Of a DNA stretch of 64,000 nt, positions 18,049 to 26,157 are shown piece by piece. The stretch's first letter is position 1. Each line of letters starts with the position of its first letter. This stretch comes from Litoribrevibacter albus (GTDB taxonomy: Bacteria; Pseudomonadota; Gammaproteobacteria; Pseudomonadales; Litoribrevibacteraceae): positions 124,001-188,000 of the forward strand of contig NZ_BSNM01000016.1 in the NCBI RefSeq assembly GCF_030159995.1, written 5' to 3'. The notes beneath the pieces are model-generated. The model saw only the letters and a program-made list of their open reading frames with translations, did no database searches and was not told the origin of the DNA. The position numbers and the translations under genes were made by a program.

Positions 18049-19125
18049 ATGACTCGCAACATCACTAAGCTGTTCTCAGCAGCAGCTTTGGCACTTGGCT
18101 GTTCATTAGCTAACGCTGATGACCCACTTAAAATCGGTTTCGTATACGTTGGCCCAACCGGTGACGCAGGCTGGACTTACTCGCACGATGAAGCGCGTAA
18201 ATATGTTGAAGCGCAATTGGGTGACAAGGTTCAAACCAGCTACGTTGAAAGCGTGGCCGAAGGTGCGGACTCCGAGCGAGTAATCCAACAGTTGGCGAAG
18301 AAAGGTCACGACCTGATCTTCACTACATCCTTTGGTTATATGAACCCGACCCTGAAAGTTGCGAAACGTTTCCCTAAAGTAAAATTCGAGCACGCGACAG
18401 GTTATAAGCGTGGCAAGAACACCGGGACCTACTTCACTCGTGCTTATCAAGGCCGTTATTTATCTGGTTTGATCGCCGGTAAAATGACTAAAACCAACAC
18501 CATCGGTTACGTTGCGTCATTCCCGATCCCGGAAGTTATTCGTGGCATCAACGCCTTCACTAAAGGCGCTCAGGAAGTAAATCCAGACATCAAAGTTAAA
18601 GTGGTTTGGGCAAGCACTTGGTATGACCCTGCCAAAGAGCGTGAAGCAGCGGAAACCTTGATCCTTCAAGGCGCTGACATCTTAACTCAGCACACCGACT
18701 CCGCAGCGGTGATTCAAGCGGCTGAATCAAAAGGCGTTTACGCCATCGGTTACCACTCAGACATGTCTGTTTACGGTAAGAAAGCACACTTAACCTCAAC
18801 CATTCACAACTGGGGCGAACTGTATCTGGCAAAAGCCAAAGCCGTTATGGACGGAACCTGGAAATCTGAAGATGTATGGCCTGGTATTGCTGAAGGCACA
18901 ACCGACCTGGCACCTCTAAACCCGGTTATCCCTGCAGACGTTCAGCAATTGGTTGCAGAGAAGAAGCAAGCCATCAAAGAAGGCAAGCTGCACGTATTTG
19001 ATGGCCCGGTATACAACCAAGCGGGTGAAGAAGTGGTTCCTGCTGGTTCAACGCTTGAAGACGGCAAACTGCTTGGCTTCGACTGGTATGTGAAAGGCGT
19101 TGAAGGCAAATTGCCTCAGTCTTAA
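18049..19125 (+). CDS. BMP family periplasmic substrate-binding protein
   Basis: The 358-residue protein has a Sec signal peptide cleaved near ANA-DD (residue 23). The mature part matches the Bmp/PnrA-like fold: KIGFVYVGPTGDAGWTYSHDEAR at its start and GADILTQHTDSAAVIQAAE in the second lobe. The Cys in the signal region does not sit in a proper lipobox, so it is probably a soluble periplasmic protein. Its location after the ATPase and permeases, inside a purine catabolic island, makes a nucleoside or purine base the likely ligand. A GAGGAAG ribosome site precedes the ATG. Confidence 0.92.
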   Translation: MTRNITKLFSAAALALGCSLANADDPLKIGFVYVGPTGDAGWTYSHDEARKYVEAQLGDKVQTSYVESVAEGADSERVIQQLAKKGHDLIFTTSFGYMNPTLKVAKRFPKVKFEHATGYKRGKNTGTYFTRAYQGRYLSGLIAGKMTKTNTIGYVASFPIPEVIRGINAFTKGAQEVNPDIKVKVVWASTWYDPAKEREAAETLILQGADILTQHTDSAAVIQAAESKGVYAIGYHSDMSVYGKKAHLTSTIHNWGELYLAKAKAVMDGTWKSEDVWPGIAEGTTDLAPLNPVIPADVQQLVAEKKQAIKEGKLHVFDGPVYNQAGEEVVPAGSTLEDGKLLGFDWYVKGVEGKLPQS

Positions 19126-19148
19126 TGACCTAATCGAGTCTTTCAATC

Positions 19149-19195
19149 CTCTGTTCTGGCTGTAGGGAGCCATAGCCCAACCAGCCAGAACAGAG
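19149..19195 (+). promoter_or_regulatory. Long intergenic stem-loop between binding protein and Tsx-like gene
   Basis: A perfect 14-bp stem (CTCTGTTCTGGCTG / CAGCCAGAACAGAG) encloses a 19-base loop and has no T-tract. It begins 24 bases after the binding-protein stop. It could stabilise the upstream mRNA or partially attenuate transcription into the tsx-like gene. Confidence 0.6.
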
Positions 19196-19331
19196 ACCCA
19201 AACCGACGTGATGATGCGCTTTACCAGATAACAAATAGGCTGAACCAGACACGCTTTAAGCGTTGGATTCAGTGCTGTCGCGCTCGGCTTGAATAACATG
19301 ACAATAAGAGAAGTAACAACAAGGAAACATC

Positions 19332-20123
19332 ATGAAAACACTTAAAACTTTACCATTAGCAGCTGCTATCGCTGCAGGTTCTATGATGGCTGCAAACGCA
19401 CAAGCAGAAATGTTCTGGAGCGATAACAGCATTACGTTGCTATACGGATCTGATTACGAGATCACTGATGAAGATATGACGACGATCACGCTTGAGCACG
19501 TGTCTGGTCATAACTGGGGTGATGTATTCCTTTTTGTTGACCGTCATAACGGCAGTAACAACGAATACAAAGAAACCTACGGTGAAATTTCTCCACGCAT
19601 CAGCATCGGTAACCTAGTTGGTTCAAAACTGGAATTCGGTCCTGTAACAGACGTATTCCTGGCTGGTACTTATGAGTTCGGCACAGCGGAAGACAATTCA
19701 GGTTTCTCTTTCAGCCAAGACAACTACCTATACGGTATCGGTTTGGACTGGAACCTTCCTGGCTTCAAGTTCTTCCAAACTAATTTCTACTACGCGAACA
19801 ACGAACAAGTAGAAGACGATCAGCAAGTAACCATCGCTTACGGCGTACCGTTCTCTGTAGGTTCATTAGACATCATGGTCGATGGTTACATTGATTGGTC
19901 TACAGGTGAAGAAGATCACGCCTCTGACTTCCACTTCAACCCACAAGTACGTGCAGACGTTGGTAAGTACATGGGTATCACCAAGTCTAAACTGGAAGTT
20001 GGCTTCGAGTACTCTTACTGGCACAACAAGTTCGGCAACGGCGACAATGCATTCCCGGTTGCAGTTCTTGGTAATGACAACGACGAAAGCGTATTCAGTG
20101 CCTTGGTTAAATTCCATCTTTAA
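19332..20123 (+). CDS. Tsx-like nucleoside-specific outer-membrane channel
   Basis: The 263-residue protein has a signal peptide cleaved near AQA-EM (about residue 26). The mature protein alternates polar and aromatic residues in a beta-barrel pattern, opens with MFWSDNSITLLYG and ends in the outer-membrane signature ...LVKFHL. This fits the Tsx/nucleoside-binding outer-membrane family. It would let nucleosides or purines cross the outer membrane and hand them to the binding protein encoded upstream. An AAGGAAA ribosome site precedes the start. Confidence 0.85.
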   Translation: MKTLKTLPLAAAIAAGSMMAANAQAEMFWSDNSITLLYGSDYEITDEDMTTITLEHVSGHNWGDVFLFVDRHNGSNNEYKETYGEISPRISIGNLVGSKLEFGPVTDVFLAGTYEFGTAEDNSGFSFSQDNYLYGIGLDWNLPGFKFFQTNFYYANNEQVEDDQQVTIAYGVPFSVGSLDIMVDGYIDWSTGEEDHASDFHFNPQVRADVGKYMGITKSKLEVGFEYSYWHNKFGNGDNAFPVAVLGNDNDESVFSALVKFHL

Positions 20124-20171
20124 TGGAAATAAGTACTCTCTACTGAGTTAAGTCAGTATTTATGTACTTAA

Positions 20172-20198
20172 TGGCCCATGTCCTCTGGGCACGGGCCA
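20172..20198 (+). terminator. Probable terminator after the Tsx-like gene
   Basis: A nine-pair stem TGGCCCATG / CACGGGCCA (one G-T pair) with a nine-base loop lies 48 bases past the tsx-like stop. The tail is AT-rich but has no T-run. Confidence 0.45.
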
Positions 20199-20333
20199 AT
20201 TACCCTGACTATAATTTTTTGACCTTGTCGCACAAAGAATACGAACAATCTGCTAAAATGCGCCACATTAATCAAAATAACAGAAATGATTAGCTTAATG
20301 CGCCTTGGACGCATCGTATAAAAGAGGTTTGTT

Positions 20334-20975
20334 TTGAGTACTGAACCACGTAAATATAAGCCCGGTAAGATTCGTGAACACAACAGCCAGAAGATTCTGG
20401 ACGCTGCGGAACGAGAATTCGTAAAACACGGCTACAAAGGCACCAGCATGCAATCCATCGCAGATGCAGCCGAACTCCCCAAAGCGAATGTTCACTACTA
20501 CTTCAAAAGCAAACAGAAACTCTACAGCGCCGTTCTTGAAGAGATCCTGGAGCGCTGGAATGAAGTCATTGCAGACATGAGTGCTGACGGTGACCCGGCC
20601 GAAACACTGGAAAACTACATCCGCGCCAAAGTTGACTTATCCATTCGTTTTCCACACGCGTCAAAAATCTTTGCCACTGAAATCATTCAGGGCGCACCAA
20701 ATCTAAAAGAACACCTACGCACGGAAATGCGTCAGTGGGTTCGTGAAAAAGTAAAAATTATTGAAAGCTGGATTGCCCAAGGCAAGATGGCCAATGTCGA
20801 CCCGGAACATCTGATCTTCATGATCTGGTCAACCACACAGCATTACGCTGACTTTGAAACTCAAGTGCTGACCATCACCAACAAACTTGAATACGAAGCC
20901 GACGACATTCAAAAAATCAGCGACTTCTTGTGTCATATGATTTTGAGTGGCTGTGGATTGAAACCTGCGGCATAA
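20334..20975 (+). CDS. TetR family regulator, RutR-like
   Basis: The 213-residue repressor has an N-terminal helix-turn-helix (ILDAAEREFVKHGYKGTSMQSIADAAELPKANVHYYF in segments, residues about 20-58). A C-terminal ligand domain resembles RutR (ASKIFATEIIQGAPNLKEHL; WSTTQHYADFE). RutR senses pyrimidines; here the gene sits inside a purine-degradation island, and RutR-like palindromes occur in the xdhA/ABC promoter, so it probably controls this cluster in response to a purine or pathway intermediate (inference). The start is TTG with an AGAGG site upstream; the next in-frame start would remove part of the N-terminal arm. Confidence 0.85.
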   Translation: MSTEPRKYKPGKIREHNSQKILDAAEREFVKHGYKGTSMQSIADAAELPKANVHYYFKSKQKLYSAVLEEILERWNEVIADMSADGDPAETLENYIRAKVDLSIRFPHASKIFATEIIQGAPNLKEHLRTEMRQWVREKVKIIESWIAQGKMANVDPEHLIFMIWSTTQHYADFETQVLTITNKLEYEADDIQKISDFLCHMILSGCGLKPAA

Positions 20976-21059
20976 AACGCAGAGTCATAATTAAGAAATA
21001 CCTAGAAGAAAGGCAACCTAACCTTGCTTTGCCACTCCTTACGTTAAGAAATTTAGGGC

Positions 21060-21087
21060 AAAAAAAACCGGACTTAATAAGTCCGGT
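21060..21087 (-). terminator. Leftward-facing terminator between two rightward genes
   Basis: A perfect inverted repeat ACCGGACTTA / TAAGTCCGGT is preceded on the plus strand by eight A residues, so on the minus strand it is a strong stem followed by a T-tract. No leftward gene lies immediately to its right. Confidence 0.7.
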
Positions 21088-21162
21088 AAAGGTTGGATTC
21101 GAGAAATTAGCCGAAGAAACTAACTAACTTGTATACATAGACCGGCCTATTTCAGAGAAGTT

Positions 21163-21234
21163 CAGAAAAATTGAAAAATTTTTAAAGTTTTTTATAAATT
21201 TTTAATAATCCTTTCATTTACAAGGATTTTTACT
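21163..21234. other. AT-rich tract
   Basis: About 70 bases of almost pure A/T, including several A and T runs, lie in the 449-bp gap between the TetR gene and 8-oxoguanine deaminase. It could contain the promoter for the deaminase or an easily melted region; see the DnaA-box-like sites nearby. Confidence 0.6.
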
Positions 21235-21339
21235 TAACGCTGAACAGTCAAGCGCAGCAGCGATAAAGGCAGATTAACACGCAAGTCACTGCCATTACCC
21301 TAACCCGGTACATGGCAGAAATCCGTCCAACGACTAGAG

Positions 21340-21348
21340 TTATCCACA
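21340..21348 (+). promoter_or_regulatory. Perfect DnaA-box sequence in intergenic DNA
   Basis: TTATCCACA occurs inside a small inverted repeat (AGAGTT...AACTCT) 77 bases before the deaminase start. Two further perfect copies in reverse orientation lie at 21471-21479 and 21592-21600 inside the coding region. The match is seen directly; a role is unproven. Confidence 0.35.
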
Positions 21349-21424
21349 ACTCTAACCTCTCCTGTACCAGTTAGCCCATTAACACGGAAGCTTCAGCGCT
21401 TCGTTAACACTAAAGGCAACTGAC

Positions 21425-22807
21425 ATGATACTAACTTCAGAACACACACCCCCTCAGGCGTCCCAGACCCTGTGGATAAAACAGCCGTTGGCCGTCTTTA
21501 CCGCCAATAATCAGGACGCCAGCAATGGTTTGGTGATTCGCGATGGCAAAATTCTAGAACTGGTCGCCAAAGGTCAAACACCCACTGTGCCTGTGGATAA
21601 CATCTTCGACGCCTCACGACACGTGCTTCTGCCTGGCTTGATCAATACTCATCATCATCTCTACCAAACCCTCACGCGGGCGTTTCCACCCGCCCTGAAT
21701 AAACGTCTTTTCCCTTGGTTACAAACCTTATATCCGGTCTGGGCCAAGCTACAACCCGAGATGCTTTCGGCAGCGACCCAATTAGGCTTAGCCGAACTGA
21801 TGTTGTCAGGCTGCACAACCGTAGCCGACCATCATTACCTGTTTCCAGAAGCCTTAACCGAAGCCATCGACATTCAGGTGGATACTGCAAAACAAATCGG
21901 CAGCCGAGTGTTATTCACCCGAGGTTCCATGAGCTTAGGTCAGGATCAAGGCGGCTTACCGCCGCAATCAACGGTCCAAACCGATGAAGTCATTCTGAGA
22001 GACTGCGAGAGAGTGATTAAGGCCTTCCACCAGCCTCATGAAGGTGCCATGGTACAAATTGCCTTGGCCCCCTGCTCGCCCTTCTCAGTCACCACAGAAC
22101 TGATGAAGCAAACGGCGTCCTTGGCCCGACAGCATGGCGTTCGACTTCATACCCACTTGGCAGAGACGGAAGACGAGAATAATTTCTGTCTGAAGGCCTT
22201 TGGCTTGCGACCATTGGATTATCTGGAGTCGGTCGATTGGTTAGCCGAAGACGTATGGTTGGCTCATGGGATTCACTTTAACGATGAAGAGGTACAACGC
22301 TTAGGCCAAGCCAAAACCGGCATCTGTCACTGCCCGTCTTCGAACATGGTATTGGCATCGGGCATCTGTCGAACCAAAGAGCTGCAAGCCGCCGGTGCGC
22401 ACGTGGGCTTAGGGGTTGATGGCTCTGCTTCTAACGACTGCTCCAATATGATTCAGGAAGTCCGCCAAGCGATGATGATCAATCGCCTGCGCTACGAAGC
22501 TGATGAAGTCAGTCACCTGGATGCGTTGTACTGGGCCACCAAAGGCTCCGCACAAGTGATTGGTCGGTCTGACATTGGAGAGCTTGCGGTGGGCAAACAG
22601 GCCGATCTCGCGCTGTTCAATCTCGATGAGCCTAGATTCTCGGGCGCTCATGATCCTCTGGCTGCATTAGTACTGTGTGGGGCTCATCAAGCCGACCACG
22701 TAATGGTCTCAGGTAAGTGGCTAGTTACTAACCGTCAGTTTATTAATACAGAAATTACTCAAATTCAGTCCTATCATAGAGAAATGGCTATAAAACTTGT
22801 AAATTAG
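21425..22807 (+). CDS. 8-oxoguanine deaminase (amidohydrolase)
   Basis: The 460-residue metal-dependent amidohydrolase has GLINTHHHLYQTL (metal-binding HxH, near residue 78), LHTHLAETEDE, LAHGIHFND and GVDGSASND, a set typical of 8-oxoguanine deaminases and close relatives such as hydroxydechloroatrazine ethylaminohydrolase. The reaction would convert 8-oxoguanine directly to urate, feeding PuuD and bypassing Xdh, which agrees with its place at the edge of a urate-degrading island. Other ring deaminase activities cannot be excluded from sequence alone. Confidence 0.85.
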   Translation: MILTSEHTPPQASQTLWIKQPLAVFTANNQDASNGLVIRDGKILELVAKGQTPTVPVDNIFDASRHVLLPGLINTHHHLYQTLTRAFPPALNKRLFPWLQTLYPVWAKLQPEMLSAATQLGLAELMLSGCTTVADHHYLFPEALTEAIDIQVDTAKQIGSRVLFTRGSMSLGQDQGGLPPQSTVQTDEVILRDCERVIKAFHQPHEGAMVQIALAPCSPFSVTTELMKQTASLARQHGVRLHTHLAETEDENNFCLKAFGLRPLDYLESVDWLAEDVWLAHGIHFNDEEVQRLGQAKTGICHCPSSNMVLASGICRTKELQAAGAHVGLGVDGSASNDCSNMIQEVRQAMMINRLRYEADEVSHLDALYWATKGSAQVIGRSDIGELAVGKQADLALFNLDEPRFSGAHDPLAALVLCGAHQADHVMVSGKWLVTNRQFINTEITQIQSYHREMAIKLVN

Positions 22808-22814
22808 CAGTTAT

Positions 22815-22852
22815 TCACCCGATTAATATTCAAGTCATTAATCGGGTGTCTT
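22815..22852 (+). terminator. Terminator after 8-oxoguanine deaminase
   Basis: A perfect 12-bp stem CACCCGATTAAT / ATTAATCGGGTG with a nine-base loop and a T-rich tail (TCTTT) starts seven bases after the stop. It closes the purine island on this side. Confidence 0.85.
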
Positions 22853-22885
22853 TATGTCAACTTCTCACTAAAGGATTAAGCGCTC

Positions 22886-24247
22886 ATGGTGCCGAACAGA
22901 TTCTATTCACTCCTTGTCCTGCTTATAGGCTCAATTCTGGTATTAAGTGGCTGTGCAAGTAGTACGTCTTCCTTCACCTCACAAGAGCGTCCGCCTCTTC
23001 ATCAAGCTGCGTTGATGGGGGACATCAATAAGATCAAACAATTACTCGCCTCCGGAGCAAACCCGAACGAACCAGATCACAGTGAGTTCACCCCAATCCA
23101 TTGGGCTGCTGCAAGTTCATTGGGGCACAACCGTGAAATGATCGAAGTACTTGTTGAGCATGGCGCTAACCCGAACCTCACAATAAATAGTGCAAAGATG
23201 GTTCCGCTTCAATTTGTTCATAATGCCGAAGCCGCCAAAGCCCTTATAGACGCTGGAGCAAGGCTAGATACCAGAGATATTGCTAGCGGTACGCCCCTAC
23301 ACAATGCAACAAAGCCAGACATAGCCAAAGTTCTGCTGGATCATGGCGCCGATAGAAACGCCAAGAACGGATTGGGACAGACCCCGGTAGATAAGCTTCG
23401 CCAAGCATTGCCATACTTTAATAAAGGCGGTATCTACGACACCATCAGACAACAATACCAAGACACCATCGAGGTGCTGACGAACTATTATCCTAATCAG
23501 GCAAATACACCTGTGAACACATCAACGACTGCCTCCACATCAGGCGATGTTTGGCTTGATGAGACACCCAGTCAAAACCCGGCACCAGAAGCGTTCTTAA
23601 CCCCGGCGGCGATGGCTGCAGTTGAACCGTTAAGCCCGGAACCAGATTTCGACAAAGCGGAAAAAAGAGCCAAAGAACTGGAAGCCAAACAAGCATGCCC
23701 AATGTACGACTACGATTGGTTTTATTTGGGTAAGGATTGTCAAAACGAGCTAGCTCAAGGGACTGGCTCCGCCGAAAACCCGTATCAGGAGCTAAAATTT
23801 GAAGGCAAGATTGTTGATGGCCTGAAAGTCGAAGGCACACTCTACAAAGGCAAGAAACAAATATACGAAGGCGGCTTCAAAGACGATCAGCCTCACGGAT
23901 CAGGCGTATGTTTTTATCAAGGGTCACCAGAAGAGTGTCGTTACTACAAAGGCGAGCGAATCGATACGCTGCATAAGCAACGTGAAGAGTTTAAAAAACA
24001 ACAAGAAATTCTTTCCGAACAAACCAGTCAGCAAAAAGCACAGCCGACCACCACCTACAAGCAGGACGCTTACACCCAAAGTAACTATACAAATAACAAC
24101 TACTCGCAGCCGGATTACTCCACTCAAGCGCCCAGATACAACACCAGTTACTCAGAACCTGCGAGCACATCCGATCCGGTGTCGGATGCTATTCAGGATG
24201 AGCTGATTGAGCAAGGCACCAAGATGCTATTGGATCAATTTTTCTAG
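22886..24247 (+). CDS. Ankyrin-repeat and MORN-motif lipoprotein
   Basis: The 453-residue protein has a lipoprotein signal peptide with lipobox LSGC (Cys about residue 23). Residues about 37-175 hold four or five ankyrin repeats (PLHQAALMGD..., PIHWAAASS..., GTPLHNATKPDIAKVLLDHGADRNAKNG). A MORN-like segment (YEGGFKDDQPHGSGVCFYQG) lies near residue 335. A Gln/Tyr/Ser-rich low-complexity region precedes the C-terminus. It is probably an envelope lipoprotein mediating protein contacts; its partner is unknown. It is transcribed alone between two terminators. Confidence 0.85.
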   Translation: MVPNRFYSLLVLLIGSILVLSGCASSTSSFTSQERPPLHQAALMGDINKIKQLLASGANPNEPDHSEFTPIHWAAASSLGHNREMIEVLVEHGANPNLTINSAKMVPLQFVHNAEAAKALIDAGARLDTRDIASGTPLHNATKPDIAKVLLDHGADRNAKNGLGQTPVDKLRQALPYFNKGGIYDTIRQQYQDTIEVLTNYYPNQANTPVNTSTTASTSGDVWLDETPSQNPAPEAFLTPAAMAAVEPLSPEPDFDKAEKRAKELEAKQACPMYDYDWFYLGKDCQNELAQGTGSAENPYQELKFEGKIVDGLKVEGTLYKGKKQIYEGGFKDDQPHGSGVCFYQGSPEECRYYKGERIDTLHKQREEFKKQQEILSEQTSQQKAQPTTTYKQDAYTQSNYTNNNYSQPDYSTQAPRYNTSYSEPASTSDPVSDAIQDELIEQGTKMLLDQFF

Positions 24248-24280
24248 GGAAGGATCTGAACAAATCGTTATACCATTAAT

Positions 24281-24306
24281 AAAGCCAGCGTCTCAGCTGG
24301 CTTTTT
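24281..24306 (+). terminator. Rho-independent terminator
   Basis: The stem AAGCCAGC / GCTGGCTT with a six-base loop and a run of five T residues lies 34 bases after the ankyrin lipoprotein stop. Confidence 0.88.
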
Positions 24307-24555
24307 CATTAGCGTCCCCTTTGTTCAGCCATTTTCTTTTGCATAAAGAATACTTACGTGTGATGCATCCTTCGCATGATCTTCAACACGCCTTAACCAT
24401 TTAGTCCTTTCTTCCTGTAGTGCACATCCACCCTCCCCGATTGTCGAGAATGGCTCGACAGTTTGCGTTATGAATCGAACGTTTCACGCCTTTGTCCGAT
24501 TGCCTCCCCCTGCTCACTTCTTTAAACAAGGAGCATTCATGCCCAAGGAGCTCAC
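24307..24555. other. Intergenic stretch before the DNA ligase gene
   Basis: No supportable gene is seen. A small hairpin (TGTCGAG / CTCGACA) occurs near 24442-24460. The ligase ribosome site is an AAGGAG sequence a few bases before its ATG. Confidence 0.4.
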
Positions 24556-25395
24556 ATGTACTACCTATCCATCCTGTTGTTAATCACCGTCTGTCTTTGG
24601 CCTGTCATAAGTTACGCTCACACAAGCCCGCCATTGGCCTTATCCAAGTTTTATCAGGCCACTGAAGATCTGACGCATTATTGGGTCAGTGAAAAATACG
24701 ATGGTGTACGAGCCTACTGGGACGGAAACAAGCTGCTCACCCGCTCAGGGAAAATCATTCACGCACCAACCGAGTGGCTGTCTCAACTACCAGACATTGC
24801 GCTGGACGGTGAGCTATGGATAGCGCATCAGCAATTCGATCACGTATCTGGCCTGATCAGACAAAAGCACCCCGATAGCTCGGCATGGCAAGCTATCCAG
24901 TTCATGGTCTTTGATCTCCCCAAATATCCGGGCACATTTTCTGAACGATATCACCAGTTAGAAGCCTTGGTAGCGGCATCCCAAGCTCCGAATTTAAGGC
25001 TCGTCAAACAAACCTCAATTTCCTCACATCAAGCGTTAGACGCCTTACTTAGCGAAGTTACCCGCAAAGGTGCGGAAGGGCTGATGCTGCGTCGTATCGA
25101 TACCCTGTATGCATCCGGCAGAACCAATGACCTATTAAAAGTGAAACCCTATATGGACGATGAAGCCGTGGTCATCGACCATCAGCAAGGCCAGGGTAAG
25201 TACACTAATCAGCTAGGCGCCTTGATCGTTATGGACAAAAATGGCCGGGAATTTAAGATAGGCACAGGTTTCAGTGATGATCAACGAGCAAATCCACCGG
25301 AAGTTGGTGACACCATCAGCTATCAATATCATGGGCGAACCAGTACCGGCCTTCCTAGATTCGCCAGTTTCCTACGTGTCCGATCAGACGAATAA
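24556..25395 (+). CDS. Exported ATP-dependent DNA ligase (Lig E type)
   Basis: The 279-residue minimal ligase has the nucleotidyltransferase motif KYDGVRAYWDG with the adenylated Lys at about residue 47, DGELW (motif III), EGLMLRR (motif IV) and LLKVKPYMDDEAVV (motif V). A short OB-fold domain (GDTISYQYHGRTSTGLPRF) completes it. A signal peptide (residues 1-21, cleavage near SYA-HT) predicts periplasmic location, as known for Lig E proteins of Gram-negative bacteria. This suggests a role with extracellular or incoming DNA, not replication. It lies alone. Confidence 0.88.
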   Translation: MYYLSILLLITVCLWPVISYAHTSPPLALSKFYQATEDLTHYWVSEKYDGVRAYWDGNKLLTRSGKIIHAPTEWLSQLPDIALDGELWIAHQQFDHVSGLIRQKHPDSSAWQAIQFMVFDLPKYPGTFSERYHQLEALVAASQAPNLRLVKQTSISSHQALDALLSEVTRKGAEGLMLRRIDTLYASGRTNDLLKVKPYMDDEAVVIDHQQGQGKYTNQLGALIVMDKNGREFKIGTGFSDDQRANPPEVGDTISYQYHGRTSTGLPRFASFLRVRSDE

Positions 25396-25462
25396 GCCAC
25401 ATTGATACTAAAATGCGGATACCAAAGGTGCCATCCATACTAAAAATTTAAGTGCCAAGTGC

Positions 25463-25490
25463 AAAATTCTGACCAACCTGTTAGAATTTT
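25463..25490. promoter_or_regulatory. Inverted repeat upstream of gpt
   Basis: AAAATTCT and AGAATTTT form a perfect eight-base inverted repeat around GACCAACCTGTT. It lies about 120 bases upstream of gpt and could be an operator. Confidence 0.3.
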
Positions 25491-25521
25491 CCGCCACAAT
25501 TTTAGGACTTCATTTGTTTAA

Positions 25522-25558
25522 GCTTACATTCGTTTTGGCTTACATTCGTTTTGGCTTA
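25522..25558. repeat. 16-bp direct tandem duplication
   Basis: Two perfect head-to-tail copies of GCTTACATTCGTTTTG are followed by the first five bases of a third, about 50 bases before the gpt start. Confidence 0.9.
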
Positions 25559-25610
25559 AGTCGGTTGGAGAAGGACTCCGAATCGTCAAAGCAGGTATTG
25601 AGGACACACT

Positions 25611-26087
25611 ATGAGCAAATATGAACTGGATTTTTTCGTCTCTTGGGAAGAACTCCACAAAGCGGGCCGCCTACTAGCAAAGACCCTTCATGAACTGGGC
25701 GAATGGAAAGGCATCCTGACGGTGACCCGAGGCGGTATGGTTCCTTCAGCCATTATTGCTCGTGAACTGAATATCCGCATGATCGACACCATCTGTATTT
25801 CCAGTTACGACGGTCAGGATCGAGGCAATTTCCAATTAACCAAAGCACCTAAACTAGATAATCAGGGCAAAGGCTGGTTAATTATTGATGATTTGGTCGA
25901 CACCGGGAAAACCGCCGCAGAAGTTCGCGCCCGTTATCCAAAAGCACACTTCGCCACCATCTATGCCAAGCCTGCCGGCATTGAGTATGTCGACAGCTAC
26001 GTTGAAGAAGTGACTCAAAACACCTGGATTCGCTTCCCTTGGGATATGAAACTGAGCTATTCCGACCCGATCGTGAAAGGCGGCTAA
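25611..26087 (+). CDS. gpt: Xanthine-guanine phosphoribosyltransferase
   Basis: The 158-residue purine salvage enzyme forms XMP or GMP from xanthine or guanine and PRPP. The PRPP-binding motif is GWLIIDDLVDTGKTA (residues about 84-98), and TVTRGGMVPSAIIA near residue 38 is typical of Gpt. Length and N-terminus (MSKYELDFFVSWEELH) agree with the family. It competes for the same bases that the degradative island consumes, which may be why it lies nearby, though it is a separate transcription unit. Confidence 0.95.
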   Translation: MSKYELDFFVSWEELHKAGRLLAKTLHELGEWKGILTVTRGGMVPSAIIARELNIRMIDTICISSYDGQDRGNFQLTKAPKLDNQGKGWLIIDDLVDTGKTAAEVRARYPKAHFATIYAKPAGIEYVDSYVEEVTQNTWIRFPWDMKLSYSDPIVKGG

Positions 26088-26128
26088 TTCAAGTCGATCA
26101 CGGTGATCTATGAGTGGCTGTGATCACA

Positions 26129-26157
26129 ACGGTACGGCGTTATTTCCGTACCGTTTT
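26129..26157 (+). terminator. Terminator after gpt
   Basis: A perfect nine-bp stem ACGGTACGG / CCGTACCGT with an eight-base loop and a short T-run overlaps the stop codon of the convergent EAL gene. Confidence 0.85.

Noticed and set aside
21163-21600. Interpretation as the chromosomal replication origin
   Set aside because: No dnaA, dnaN, mnmG, rpmH or par genes are nearby, and two of the three boxes are in coding sequence; retained only as a cluster worth checking.
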